Assembly (NCBI GenBank): GCA_027604665.1
Contig: JADGIZ010000242.1
Coordinates: forward strand, 1 to 18,502
Length of the DNA stretch: 18,502 nt
DNA from: Polyrhizophydium stewartii
Lineage: Eukaryota; Chytridiomycota; Chytridiomycetes; Rhizophydiales
Direction of reading: 5' to 3'
Below the pieces are notes generated by a model. It ran no database searches. It was not told the DNA's origin and saw nothing but the letters and a program-made list of their open reading frames with translations. The position numbers were made by a program, and so were the translations under genes. This document shows positions 1 to 8,965 of the stretch, piece after piece. Position 1 is the first letter of the stretch; every line of letters begins with the position of its first letter.

Positions 1-117
1 GGGGGGCCCCTACAGGGGGCCCGTCGCTCCGTGGCCGGCCCTTTGGCCGTCGCTGAAAGCGAGCTGACGCGACGCCACACCGCGACTCCTAGCGGCTGAG
101 GCTGGAACTTTCTCGAT
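1..117. repeat. GC-rich palindrome cluster
   Basis: A compact GC-rich block borders AT-rich spacer and may continue to the left of the window. It contains the palindromes GGGGCCCC (3-10) and GGCCGGCC (33-40), a GGCC-stem hairpin around CTTT (37-48), and an imperfect CCGC/GCGG hairpin at 80-95. Two parts recur elsewhere. The 17 bases GCGAGCTGACGCGACGC at 59-75 match the reverse complement of 3579-3595. The 13 bases at 82-94 (GCGACTCCTAGCG) recur at 4013-4025 and, inverted, at 3846-3858. Sharing of parts with other clusters suggests dispersed, recombining GC elements rather than a gene. Confidence 0.8.
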
Positions 118-724
118 CTGCATTAGGATATTTGTCAGTATTGTTAATAACCATTACACTCAGAAGCAGAAGATAGTTAGGAGTGGGGCCATGAGAGATT
201 TGTTCCTAGTACTTTTAATGAATGTTGGTCTATTCACAAATGGGATGTCTGACTTGGTTAGCAGCGCAAATACTGATACTTTGACAGTTTTGATAAGATT
301 AGCGATCTTGATTTTGGTAGTAACAGTCTGAGTGATTAGCTTAATTAATTCATCGTCATCGATTGAGTAATCTTTCGTATTGGTATGGAACTTATTCTTG
401 TTTCGAGTCAACTGTTTAATGATAGATTTCCTAAAACTTAGGAGACTCCGTGATTATGACAGGCGGCTTCTGTTATTTCAGCGATCGATTGTATTACAAT
501 AGCTATTTTTCCAGTGTAGAGGACTTTTTACTTTCTTTGTCTGTTTATGGAGTATCATAGACTGCTGATATTTCATGTTCTAGTGCTATTGCTCGGTTAA
601 CTTCTGATAAAACGATAGTTTCTGTAATTATGGCATTAGGAACAAGACAAGCTACTCATTTCTCGACACAGTTTAGTTTTATGCTATTTACGTAAAGGAT
701 TTTATTGCACGAGAATTCAGAGGT
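118..724. other. AT-rich spacer, no supported gene
   Basis: No RNA gene or recognisable protein is seen. On the minus strand, 157-453 is open for 99 codons if TGA is Trp; 160-411 is open under the standard code from a TTG. Its product would be hydrophilic and Lys/Thr-rich, and I recognise no family motif. On the plus strand, a frame from ATG 456 to TAA 693 is broken by TAG at 558. Frames this long are expected by chance in AT-rich DNA of this length, so neither is called a gene. A decayed reading frame cannot be excluded. Confidence 0.6.
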
Positions 725-930
725 AGTAACCATGTGATTGGAAAATAGGATGATGAAGCTATTATTCTTAGTCTTACCTGTTTTTCATATATTAATCTGG
801 ATGACCAAGTTCTAATAATTAGTCTGTCACTGCTGTTTTCGATATATTAATAAGCATCTGATGTTCTAATAATTAGTGTTGGCCCTGTTTTCCATATATA
901 AAGATGCATGACTTGCTATAATAAGTCTGG
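725..930. repeat. Degenerate tandem repeat array, unit about 53 bp
   Basis: Three clear imperfect units follow one another, beginning near 777, 831 and 883. Each opens with a CTGTTTT-type block followed by an ATATAT block. Units one and two share the exact 15-mer GTTCTAATAATTAGT at 809-823 and 863-877, a spacing of 54 bp. The third unit ends in a diverged version (GCTATAATAAGTCTGG). A still more degenerate unit appears to precede them at about 725-776, with ATTATTCTTAGTCTTACCTG in the same relative place. No reading frame runs through the array. It ends just before the hairpin chain at 956. Confidence 0.75.
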
Positions 931-955
931 AGATCTAAGCCGCTAGGTGTGGCTA

Positions 956-1135
956 GCCTCAGAAGTTCTTCTGAGGCCCGGGACTAGAAGTCCCGGGGGG
1001 GCGCCTCAGGCGCCCCGGTCACGGACGTGACGTAGGAGCCTTTACAAGGCTCCGGTCACTCCGCGACCGGCCCCCTTAAGGGGGGCCTACTAGCGTCCGC
1101 GACCGGGCTTCGCCCTACTAGCGACCGCCGCTCCA
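956..1135. repeat. Chain of back-to-back GC hairpins (module copy 1)
   Basis: At least seven hairpins stand end to end. H1 has arms GCCTCAGAAG 956-965 and 968-977. H2 has arms CCCGGGACT 977-985 and 989-997. H3 has GGGGCGCC 998-1005 and 1009-1016. H4 has GTCACG 1018-1023 and 1026-1031. H5 has GGAGCCTT 1035-1042 and 1046-1053. H6 has CCGGTC 1052-1057 and 1065-1070. H7 is the near-palindrome 1069-1087 around CCCCCTTAAGGGGG. A weaker GGGC/GCCC hairpin follows at 1105-1115. Loops are only two to seven bases. Related chains lie at 6436-6505 (reverse order) and 18429-18502 (same order). Short frames crossing this DNA are by-products of the palindromes. Confidence 0.92.
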
Positions 1136-1500
1136 GGACCAATAAAAGTAGAAGAGTGGAGTGTAAATAGGGAAGAGGGGGGGATATAGTAGAATAAAGA
1201 ATATATTTATAATGAGAAGTGTGATAGGTAAACCAAGTGTTGGGGTGGGGGTAGACGATGAATACGAATAAATTGATGAGCAACAAATAGATGTATAGTG
1301 ATTAGATCTGGACTAAATTTGAAATCAACACGCTCTGTTGTGTTTTACATGGTGTGTGAGCTACAGATAATAGCTATATAACAGATCAATGAGGTAAATA
1401 GAATAAGAAATAGGTAGATAGAAGTAGAAGTAGGAGAAAGAGGTGTAGGATAGGGGTTAGATGGGAGATAGAGTGGCAGCGGGAATCGCGAAGCTAACCA
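1136..1500. other. Purine-rich spacer tract
   Basis: The plus strand is strongly enriched in A and G, especially at 1141-1200 and 1386-1480, with runs of AGAAGTAGAAG and GATAGA type. I see no conserved unit length, no gene and no strong hairpin. The tract directly follows the hairpin chain. Similar but weaker purine-skewed stretches occur near 7660-7740, 8550-8640 and 14560-14700. Confidence 0.55.
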
Positions 1501-1921
1501 AAATCATCAAATAAAAATAATCCATCGATTGCTTAATAGACTGTCGTTGATCCACTAATAATCATCAGCTAGATAGTCCTCGCGGCGACGCAATGAGGAA
1601 GATCTTTAGACCACCCCCTGCCCCTCAAGGGGTATACTATTTCTCCTCATAGAGCGGTTTACTAACAGACCTAAGTTCATTCTTAAGCATATCCTAATAA
1701 ATGGGTCTATATATCCCCGAAGTAGCTAAGGATGATTCACGGTGGTTACAACTTCAAAACTAGTGTTGATTCACAGCTAAATTTAAAACATTATGAAGTA
1801 ATTAGTTTTACTTTGACAACCGTTTTGACTACTACCAGAGACTATCTTTTCTCCTTGGCTCTACCTTTAAGCCTTAGTATTATACAACAGTTATCTAAGG
1901 GGGGTCAAATTATCATTAGAT

Positions 1922-1983
1922 ACCACCTATTCAGTTTAGATATTAAGACAGGTTCAACCAATTAACAACTAGTACAACAATAT
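1922..1983 (+). repeat. Split direct repeat, long copy
   Basis: ACCACCTATT at 1922-1931 and AACTAGTACAACAATAT at 1967-1983 are separated by 35 bases. The same two blocks lie directly next to each other at 2203-2229. This looks like a partial duplication with a 35-bp insertion in this copy or a 35-bp deletion in the other. Confidence 0.75.
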
Positions 1984-2202
1984 ATTGGATCTGTATTATT
2001 ACTCCTTATTAATGTATAGCAGATTAGATTTGATAGACTCATCAATTTGATAGTTATTGGTGTAATCTAGATCAGATATTTGACTTATGAATTTGATTAA
2101 CTACAATTACTAGATATGATTATGTTAATTAGTATTTGGTATTAGACTTTTGTTTATCAGATTGGCATTAAAGAGACAATAACAGTACCTTATCACGAAT
2201 TG

Positions 2203-2229
2203 ACCACCTATTAACTAGTACAACAATAT
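2203..2229 (+). repeat. Split direct repeat, short copy
   Basis: ACCACCTATT (2203-2212) is immediately followed by AACTAGTACAACAATAT (2213-2229). Together these make 27 bases identical to the two blocks at 1922-1931 and 1967-1983, but without the 35-bp spacer. Flanking sequence is otherwise not obviously duplicated. Confidence 0.75.
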
Positions 2230-3560
2230 TATTCTAATCAAGATAACGTATACGTTTAGCCCTATTAAAGTTTACTAATCAGGGAAATAATCCAGCTTAT
2301 TAATTGGAGTTAGTATTAGAGGCATATTAAGGAAGGCGAACCGGAGGTTCTACTAATCTAATACAAAGTATCCACATATGCTAGGCTTTAATACATAAGA
2401 CATAATTGCATCTACTTAGAAAATAGGTAAAAACTAGAGTCAAATACAGGAATAAAGAGACAGTTTTCTCTTCAAGTGGTTGTAGTTGTATTAGTACTAG
2501 CTTAATCTATAATATAAAACTGTGAAATGACTTGTCTTCTAATCAACATCGAGATCGAGAAATTGAGATAATGAGAAACTGATAATGCTTGATATCTGAT
2601 TAGACTTTGTTATCTAGTCAAATTACTAAATGGATGGATTTTAATCTTACCTCTAATCTAATAATTCATTAGTAATAATAGATATTGGGAAATAACAGTA
2701 GCAGTAGATCTAATTCAAGAGATAGGAATAAATATGTGGCTAACCTAATTAATGTTCTATTTATCTATCGAGGCTTATAGCACTAGCAATAAAGCATATA
2801 CTAATTAGAGCTCCACTAGCTAGGAATTTGATTCAATCTAATAATCTAGCCTAACAACTAATGACTCTTCTAATTGTTAGAACGTTATTTTGATCATAGT
2901 ACTGATTAAATATGGGTAAACAATCTTCAATTAAGTTAATCAGAAATTGTAATTAGATGGATACTACTTTTAGCGGTAATAGGAGATAACATAGAGGTCT
3001 AATCGTACAATATAATTCAAATATCCATTGTAGTAATAGGTTGAATGAATAGAAATTGACCCTTTATGACTAGAAATTAGAAATGAGTGATGCCGCCATT
3101 AGATTTAGTGTAATTGTAGTACGATATCATAATGATTGGATTTGAAGTAAAATGAGTGGTGGTTCTCTCGATTAACAGCAATTAATTCGACTATTTCTTA
3201 TTTGTTAGGTATGCAATCATTCAAGTTGACCCCTTCAAATTGATGCAGTACAACTAGAGTCAACTAATTCATACAAAGTACAAGATAAGATGGGTAAAAA
3301 TGGTATAATTTACTGTGAACTCTTAATCAGGATTGATAATCCACTCTTGAATCAAATTACTAGATTCACTTTCCATTAACTTAGTTTCTAATAAGACGAT
3401 GAGACTATGAGAATATTCCTACCATTAGTAATCTAGCACTATAATATCTAGTAGATAAACTCCAAACCCAATTAGAAACTACAACAATAATTGGTCAATC
3501 TTACTACTTATTATTAATCTGATGATCAAGCCATTCGGGGTAGAAAAGCTAGCTCCAAAT

Positions 3561-3620
3561 AAGTCGATCTTTGCGATCGCGTCGCGTCAGCTCGCGCCTA
3601 GCGACGCCGCTAACAATTAA
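3561..3620. repeat. GC-rich cluster sharing parts with 59-75 and 8120-8136
   Basis: The block includes the palindrome GCGATCGC (3573-3580). GCGTCAGCTCGCGCCTA at 3584-3600 is present as its exact 17-nt reverse complement at 8120-8136. An overlapping 17 nt (3579-3595) is the reverse complement of 59-75. The copies differ outside the shared core, which fits exchange of sub-blocks between GC clusters. Confidence 0.78.
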
Positions 3621-3700
3621 GTGCACAATCTCCTGGGGGGATTTCAGCGGCGCGACAATCGATTTTTCACCAAATCAACTATTTGAAATATTCTGACCTC

Positions 3701-3777
3701 ATCGGGGCGGGCCCGATTCTACGTTTCGCCTCACTCAGCAAGCTCGCTTGGCTCACTTTAATCGATCTACGATCGAT
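3701..3777. repeat. Two hairpins in GC-rich segment
   Basis: ATCGGG 3701-3706 pairs with CCCGAT 3712-3717. ATCGATC 3761-3767 pairs with GATCGAT 3771-3777 around a TAC loop. The DNA between is moderately GC-rich, with no gene recognised. Confidence 0.65.
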
Positions 3778-3831
3778 GAGGTGGAGGCAATTTCCGCGCC
3801 CGCTTTGCTGATCTTACCCCTGCATTTATAA

Positions 3832-4061
3832 TAGATGGTGTTTATCGCTAGGAGTCGCTCCGGGAAAACCCCAAAATCTCCAAATTGTCGCGGCCAATGA
3901 CGCGACGGAGTCGCTCCGAAACTACAATTTGCAAATCGAGCAACCATGTGCTATTCTGTCCTGATTGTACATTAGATGGTGTTTTCTATGCAGATTTTAT
4001 AGTGCAATTGGAGCGACTCCTAGCGCACCAAATTCGAAAGCTTGGAGCGACTCCGTCGCGG
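3832..4061. repeat. Interleaved inverted repeats with flanking direct repeat
   Basis: Two inverted pairs overlap. CGCTAGGAGTCGCTCC (3846-3861) pairs with its exact reverse complement at 4010-4025. CGCGACGGAGTCGCTCC (3901-3917) pairs with 4044-4060. Both contain the same GGAGCGACTCC core. A 12-nt direct repeat TAGATGGTGTTT lies at 3832-3843 and 3973-3984, close upstream of the first arm of each half. The second pair's 18-nt form GGAGCGACTCCGTCGCGG (4044-4061) recurs exactly at 6652-6669. The short open frames on both strands here are consequences of the repeats. Confidence 0.85.
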
Positions 4062-4360
4062 CTAAATAAATTGTAATTCATGCTGCTACTATGGTTACTG
4101 CTGTATAATTCATATAATGGATCGTGCTAAACAACTCAAGTTGTTGTTTGGAGTATATCCGGCCCCACAGGCGGATCCGCCCTTTGGATTGGCTTTCACC
4201 TAATAATCGTAAATACCTCATCAAGTCTAAAATATTCAAGAGCATGAGTAGTTTGAGGTGGCAGGACAACCCGCCTTGCGGTAAGGTAATAAAGGGTAAC
4301 CATAATAATGTAACAATATACATAATCTTCAATTCAGGGTTACAAACTTAACTAAAGTGA

Positions 4361-4399
4361 GGGAGCGAATAAATTTGGTATCTTTTCAAATTCGCTCCC
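4361..4399. repeat. Hairpin with GGGAGCGAA arms
   Basis: GGGAGCGAA (4361-4369) pairs with TTCGCTCCC (4391-4399). Additional A/T pairing is possible inside (AAATTTG with CAAA). The arm begins like the GGAGCGACTCC element of the neighbouring cluster, so it may be a diverged relative. Confidence 0.75.
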
Positions 4400-4409
4400 A
4401 CTATTTAAT

Positions 4410-4510
4410 TTAGAAAGCACCCGTGAGCCGAGCCGCGGCGTTAAACAGGTTGCTAGCTTAAGGTCAATTACACTTAGGCGCGGAGGGCCTCCGGCCCGGC
4501 TGACGTTGAT
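4410..4510. repeat. GC-rich cluster
   Basis: GC-rich stretches at 4420-4443 and 4476-4503 include the arms CGGAGG/CCTCCG (4481-4486 and 4488-4493). A minus-strand open frame across 4352-4540 has low-complexity, palindrome-derived content and no family resemblance. Confidence 0.6.
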
Positions 4511-4540
4511 CGATGCGGAACCTCGGGAATTATTTTTCAC

Positions 4541-4570
4541 CCAACCTCAAAGAGGTTGGCCTTTTATATA
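4541..4570. terminator. Hairpin followed by T/A-rich tail
   Basis: CCAACCTC (4541-4548) pairs perfectly with GAGGTTGG (4552-4559) around an AAA loop, followed by CCTTTTATATATTTT. The form is like an intrinsic terminator or a processing hairpin. No gene lies next to it, so it could simply be another dispersed hairpin. Confidence 0.4.
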
Positions 4571-5600
4571 TTTTGCGTATTCATTTAAGTAGGATGCCAT
4601 CTCTCTATTGACTACGGTTCATTGGATGAACTACAGAGGGTACATAGCTTGTCACTCCGTCCCATTGAGCGGGTCAATGGTTTTCTGTGGGAGGCCTATT
4701 CTAGAATTCAATCAGTTCTAGTTTATTTGTTAATCTATTTAGTCTTTCATCAGCGTAGCTGATTGTGGTCCTTCTTAACATCTTAAATAGAACTGAGCCT
4801 AAGAATATAAGAAATATTTACGAGAAAGGTTGACAAGTAAATGCCATGATCCTTTGGATCACGAATTAGTCTTCCACTCATCTGAAGGTAACTAACCATC
4901 CAACCCATCATTTTGTTCAAGAAGGGTTCCAGAAATTCCTCGGCCGCTAGATGGCTAAATGTAATCCAAAATGGAACACCTACGGTGTTCGATGCTTGCT
5001 ATGACATTTAAGATTAACCAAAGACTTCCTGATATTGGAACTACATGATCTGGATCTACGAATTCGTTACATGAACTCTTAGGAGATGATTCAACCCTTA
5101 AGGGTTTATACCATCATAAACTTTCGGTGATAAATCATCCTTTGGATTCTAATTTAGCAGTCCGTTAGTCGATCTTTTATATCGATTGAATTGGACTCTC
5201 TAATTCTCAGCTAGGATCATCGAGGATCTTTTGATGAGTGTGACTAATCATATTAAACCACTTAGTTAAGTATTTTACTAGGTCTTAATGCCAATGACAA
5301 CAGCTCTCTCCCTATTGGTACCATTATCATTAAGTTATCTTCTTATGCTTTCTAGATAGCGGCTAAATTCTGAAGGGACATCTTGGTCGGGCTCTATCAA
5401 GTGTGGTTGCCGATTAGTCTTCATACCTCCTTCCCCATGCTTTAACATCTATTGGAGTCAACATTGCTTGGACTGAATAATAAAAAGTGTCGAAAGAATT
5501 TCCCATGTTTGACCATACTAGGATTTAATTAATAATTGTCATTTATGTTTTGCTTCAATAATCTTGAATTTCCCTCACCAGGATAAAGGATTTTATTTCT
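4571..5600. other. Spacer with small perfect hairpins
   Basis: No gene, tRNA or intron core is seen. Small hairpins punctuate it: TGATCC-TTT-GGATCA (4847-4861), GAACACC-TAC-GGTGTTC (4974-4990), and the perfect palindrome AACCCTTAAGGGTT (5093-5106). A minus-strand stretch near 5395-5500 has a short open run interrupted by TAA and TAG that I cannot assign. Confidence 0.6.
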
Positions 5601-5611
5601 TTTTTCCTATA

Positions 5612-5655
5612 GCGGTCCGTCCTAAAAAAGCAACCTCCGGTTGCTTGAGGACCGC
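5612..5655. repeat. Nested double hairpin
   Basis: The outer arms GCGGTCC (5612-5618) and GGACCGC (5649-5655) enclose an inner perfect hairpin AGCAACC-TCC-GGTTGCT (5629-5645). Related parts occur together at 15505-15544 (CGGTCC/GGACCG arms) and at 15923-15937, where the inner hairpin recurs with one loop change. The two parts therefore seem able to move separately. Confidence 0.82.
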
Positions 5656-6300
5656 GATGTACACCTTTACGCTTCTTATATAATTTCTATAGCACTACTA
5701 TCTAGGGGGAATTCTAGGGTCTACCTAACCTTTAGCTAATTATTGATTGTCAACTTTTTTAGCTGCCAGCAATTATGAAATTGCTCTTTGCTAGGAATTT
5801 GACCATTAAAAATAGAAATAGACATGAAAATAAATGCGCTAAAGGGAAGGATGTATTTATTTCACAATCAGAGCCTGCTGATTTGCTACTGTCATCTCTG
5901 CCTTTAAGCCTTAAGCATGACCAAGGGGTGATTTAATAGTACATAAGGCCCACCCAAGATGGACCTCTATTAACAAAGATTCCAATAAGTAAATTGACAT
6001 TAGCCATTGACGTAGTAACCTAGCAGATACTTACTAACTTCAGAATCAGTCAATGGTTACCAGCTACGGTGGTTACCTACTCTTGCAAGGATACTCTTTA
6101 ACGATCAATCAGTGAATCTATTACTAGCATTTAAGTGCTTCGACACAACACGGATTTTAATTGATGGTGGCCATTCTAGGCTTCTATTTCTACTTCTACA
6201 TTAGACTACTATTCATTGTATCAGGAAGTTAAGGATAGTTATGAAATTGGTTTCATGGGGATTGACAAAGATTCGAAATATCAATTTGCGTCCGGTTGCA
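5656..6300. other. AT-rich spacer, nothing recognised
   Basis: Stops are dense in all frames. No tRNA-like TTC-loop arm, rRNA signature or strong palindrome was found between the nested hairpin and the element at 6302. Confidence 0.6.
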
Positions 6301-6301
6301 C

Positions 6302-6320
6302 CCAAAACCCGGGTTTTTGG
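6302..6320. repeat. CCAAAACCC/GGGTTTTTGG palindrome
   Basis: An imperfect palindrome centred on CCCGGG (6308-6313), with A/T arms on both sides differing by one extra T. It is the first of the hairpins in the chain that continues to 6505. Confidence 0.75.
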
Positions 6321-6338
6321 TTAGATGGTTAATATAGG

Positions 6339-6505
6339 GAAAGCTAGCTTCGAAGCTTTCATCAAAACCGGGCGGCGCCGCAACAAATCTCTGACCCAGG
6401 GTCGGCCCCATGGGGGGGCGACCCTGGGTCTAAGCGGCCCCCTTAAGGGGGGGCCACCGGATCTGAAGGATCCGGGCCTCATAAGAGCTTATGAGGCGAC
6501 GTCGC
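6339..6505. repeat. Chain of GC hairpins (module copy 2, reverse order)
   Basis: In order: GAAAGCT/AGCTTTC (6339-6345, 6354-6360); palindrome CGGCGCCG (6373-6380); a 12-bp stem GACCCAGGGTCG (6393-6404) with 6419-6430 enclosing CCCCATGGGG (6406-6415); H7 near-palindrome (6436-6455); H2 arms CCGGATC/GATCCGG (6457-6463, 6469-6475); H1 arms GCCTCATAAG/CTTATGAGGC (6476-6485, 6488-6497); palindrome GCGACGTCGC (6496-6505). The order H7-H2-H1 is the reverse of the copy at 956-1135, with H3 to H6 absent. A 70-codon open frame over 6325-6537 is an artefact of these palindromes. Confidence 0.9.
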
Positions 6506-7280
6506 GACCAAGATTAGTTAAACTGGTTCTGAAGTAAGGCGGTTCCAACATAACGCGCAAGCTAGCGCTGCTGTGAGCGCCCTGGTGATTATCGGGGTTA
6601 GCCCTAGGTCGAAGGTTAACATGAGATACCCATAAATAAAAACCAAAGATGGGAGCGACTCCGTCGCGGTCGGCACTTTTTTAGGGTGGCTCCCCACGTC
6701 AAATTGTCACTTTAATATAACTGAGCAAGCTTATGGAGGCCTCAAAAGGCCTGGATACCCTTTTTGTCGAATCTAAATTGTCCGCCATCCTCAATTTATA
6801 TGTTTTCCAAAAAGGATGAAGAACTCTCCTATTGTCTCTCTAGATGGTCATGGCACCATAGGCAGGAATGTCTAAAAGCGTTCGTGGAGGTGGAATGAGA
6901 ATCTTCGTGATTTGCTGATTTGGCCTGGGTCGACACTCCGGCTGTAGGGATTAGTTTATATTATCGAGTTTATTAGGTTTTAGGTATTATTAATAAACAT
7001 GCAAAATCGTGTTGCGGTCGAACTTTTTCCAAATTGTGCGGCCTTCATTTCAAGGTTACACTGAGCATGCGAACTTGATGCAGACGATCAATGATCGTTG
7101 ATTAATTTAATGAGGTGGGCCGAGCAAGGAGGTCTATCTAGGACTTATCGAGACTTCTACTCTAATTGAGGGCGCGCTTTGGCGTGGCGATTAGCCGGGT
7201 GGAGCCCCCTCCATACACCATCTAATTAATCGAGCGGAGCTCTTACAAACACTAGATTGAGGAAGAACAGAAGAAAGAAT
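6506..7280. other. Spacer with one shared GC element
   Basis: Mixed composition, with no gene recognised. It holds GGAGCGACTCCGTCGCGG at 6652-6669 (listed separately), small arms AGGCCT/AGGCCT near 6737-6751, and ACGATC/GATCGT around AAT at 7084-7098. The motif ACACCATCT at 7215-7223 is the reverse complement of a short dispersed motif described in the findings. Confidence 0.5.
6652..6669. repeat. Copy of the GGAGCGACTCC element
   Basis: Exact 18-nt copy of 4044-4061. A 17-nt inverted copy is at 3901-3917. The core GGAGCGACTCC is itself nearly palindromic. No matching flanks were found beyond the 18 bases. Confidence 0.85.
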
Positions 7281-7321
7281 CACGCAGTCGCGGAGCGACC
7301 GCCCTACGGGCTACGTCGCTC
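7281..7321. repeat. GC-rich element with GCCC-TAC-GGGC hairpin
   Basis: The hairpin GCCC/GGGC is at 7301-7311 with a TAC loop, inside a GC-rich stretch containing GCGGAGCGACCG. In reverse complement it resembles 1095-1130 of the first hairpin chain (AGCGACC near a GGGC/GCCC hairpin), but the match is loose. Confidence 0.55.
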
Positions 7322-8785
7322 AAAAGACTAAATTATCATATTTATCGAGATACTCAACATTTTAGGAAACTCCGTGATTTCTCATGAGCCATTATTAGCA
7401 TATTCTGGCTTTGTCGATCTATTATTTATTACATATGTGTTTTGATCCTAGAAATAAGGCACTAGATTAGGATCCTAATCAAGAAAAGGCCAATAGTAAC
7501 TATCAACGTGATGGGTAAAGGAATACTAGCTCTTTTGACTCATGAACAGTTCCTTGAATTGATAACAGCATGTTGACTAAAGTGAAGATCTCGGAACATC
7601 AATAAATGGTTTAGTTATTAAACAACTTTAACAGGGTCATCCTAGAGATGAAGGTAGCACAAGAGATATATAAAAAATAAGAAGACCGAAGGATCTGAGA
7701 CTAGTTGAGAAGCAACAAACATGAAGAAGAGTCGGGATACATCATTAGACAAACGAACTAGAGGTAATTGACTAGTGGTTTATTATGTAATGTGTCAATT
7801 CTACTTGTTGTCATTAGCCCTATAAGTTGAGATCTAAGACTAGTCGATCCGCCCCGCTGCGAGATCGAGGAATCTTTGAATGAGCCGCCTCTGAAGAATT
7901 GCTTATAAACTGTTAGACCTCTAATTATCCAAATAGATCGTCAGAATTAGTAGGGAGTTATTCAATAACACCACGCCGAGATCCCTCGTTAACGAGGGGA
8001 TTAATAATCTATAACCCTAGTTCACTCTGTGCTACTGCTCCATCGCTTTAATAAGGGTCTAATAAAGGGGCTTATAGCAAAATAGTCAGGATCTATATAA
8101 TACAAACAAAGCGGCTAGCTAGGCGCGAGCTGACGCTAGCGATCTAATAATAAATAGTGCCTCTATCACTATTAATCTAAGGTCTACTGTTTTAGAAACT
8201 AAGCCAAATTACTCAACTAAATTGTCCTTTGGTTGATAAGCGAACTGAGTACGCCTAACTAACTGGTAATAGATAGAGGGTAGATCGAGAAATTGCAGAA
8301 GCTAATGTTAAGCTAGTTAATGACGACGGTTAGCCGTTGCTAAACATGGTGGCACCCTTTTGAACATTTCGTAATTATGAGTGATTCTAATAATCGCCTA
8401 CTTTATTATAGCGAGTTTTAGACCTTTAGTAGGAAGGCCCACTATAAACCCCATCAAATAGCTAGCCCCGGCTCCTCTGGGGAGCTAACAAGAAATAGGA
8501 TACGCTATTTTTTAATATCCGGATCAAAAGAATGGAGCAGATGGTGTATATAGAGAAGTAAGGACCGTGTAATAAAAGTAAGTAAGATGTAGTAAATAAG
8601 TTCGGAACTAGGTAAAAAGGGTCAGGTGCTAATTGCAAGTAGACAGAGATAGCTATCGTGCGAAGCGGCGAAGTCTTACGCCAAACACTCTTTAGCCAAT
8701 AGATTCATTCAATTGTGTACTAGCTATTGAGCGGCTGTGTTATTCCGGCACCTACATAGTAACTGATGATAATAGAAGTACATAG
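7322..8785. other. AT-rich spacer with scattered small palindromes
   Basis: No gene recognised. Contains the perfect 16-bp palindrome CCCTCGTTAACGAGGG (7983-7998), the GC element at 8111-8145 (listed separately), and a GCTCC/GGAGC hairpin (8471-8475, 8481-8485). A purine-skewed stretch lies near 8550-8640. Text near 7366-7385 resembles 436-455 (TTAGGARACTCCGTGATT), a short match that may be a remnant repeat. Confidence 0.5.
8111..8145. repeat. GC element shared with 3584-3600
   Basis: TAGGCGCGAGCTGACGC at 8120-8136 is the exact reverse complement of 3584-3600, and its GCGAGCTGACGC core also occurs at 59-70. GCTAGC occurs on both sides. This is one of at least three copies of the core in the window. 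Confidence 0.8.
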
Positions 8786-8965
8786 AGGAGTATATTGGCG
8801 TGATGTCGTTGTGCTAATCGCCCCTCCGGGCCGATTTGCGGCGACGGTAAACCATCCTAGAAATATCCGGACCAATTTGATCCCATCGGGCCCCCAAAAA
8901 CCATACCGGTACATCCTCGGCTTCATCGCGAGTCGACCAGGCCCTCTAGCTGTCGTAGAGGACTG
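8786..8965. other. GC-rich island open on both strands, unassigned
   Basis: This roughly 180-bp stretch is clearly richer in GC than its surroundings but is not a hairpin chain. It is open for 66 codons on plus (8766-8966) and 68 on minus (8720-8926). Neither product shows a motif I can name, and both contain sequence made by the repeat at 8813-8837. It could be an inserted or transferred fragment, a decayed GC element, or chance. I do not call a gene. Confidence 0.4.
8813..8837 (-). repeat. 25-nt element, inverted copy of 13677-13701
   Basis: The reverse complement of these 25 bases is identical to 13677-13701. Its centre is the imperfect palindrome CCCCTCCGGG. At the other site it abuts a long palindrome that is absent here. 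It is the longest exact repeat I found in the window. Confidence 0.88.

Larger units (their letters stand above)
1501..3530. other. Long AT-rich spacer, no supported gene
   Basis: Stops occur in every frame. A 77-codon plus-strand frame at 1732-1965 has no recognisable motif and is within chance length. The segment is nearly free of GC palindromes: only a small CCCC/GGGG hairpin at 1621-1632 and GAACC/GGTTC arms at 2338-2350 were found. It contrasts with the GC-element-rich stretch that begins near 3561. The one notable repeat in it is listed separately. Confidence 0.65.

Noticed and set aside
456..695. 80-codon plus-strand frame with one internal TAG at 558
   Set aside because: Considered as evidence for TAG reassignment, but one interrupted frame without homology is within chance.
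1056..1286. 76-codon minus-strand frame with a hydrophobic stretch
   Set aside because: The C-terminal part is encoded by the hairpin chain and the N-terminal part by a purine-rich tract read on the other strand, which gives artificial Leu/Ser/Pro runs.
6325..6537. 70-codon plus-strand frame rich in Gly, Pro and Arg
   Set aside because: It lies wholly across the hairpin chain at 6339-6505; its composition comes from the palindromes, and no family motif is seen.
8870..8900. Resemblance to a 5S rRNA segment (GATCCCATC)
   Set aside because: Only a nine-base word fits; the surrounding stems expected for 5S rRNA are absent.
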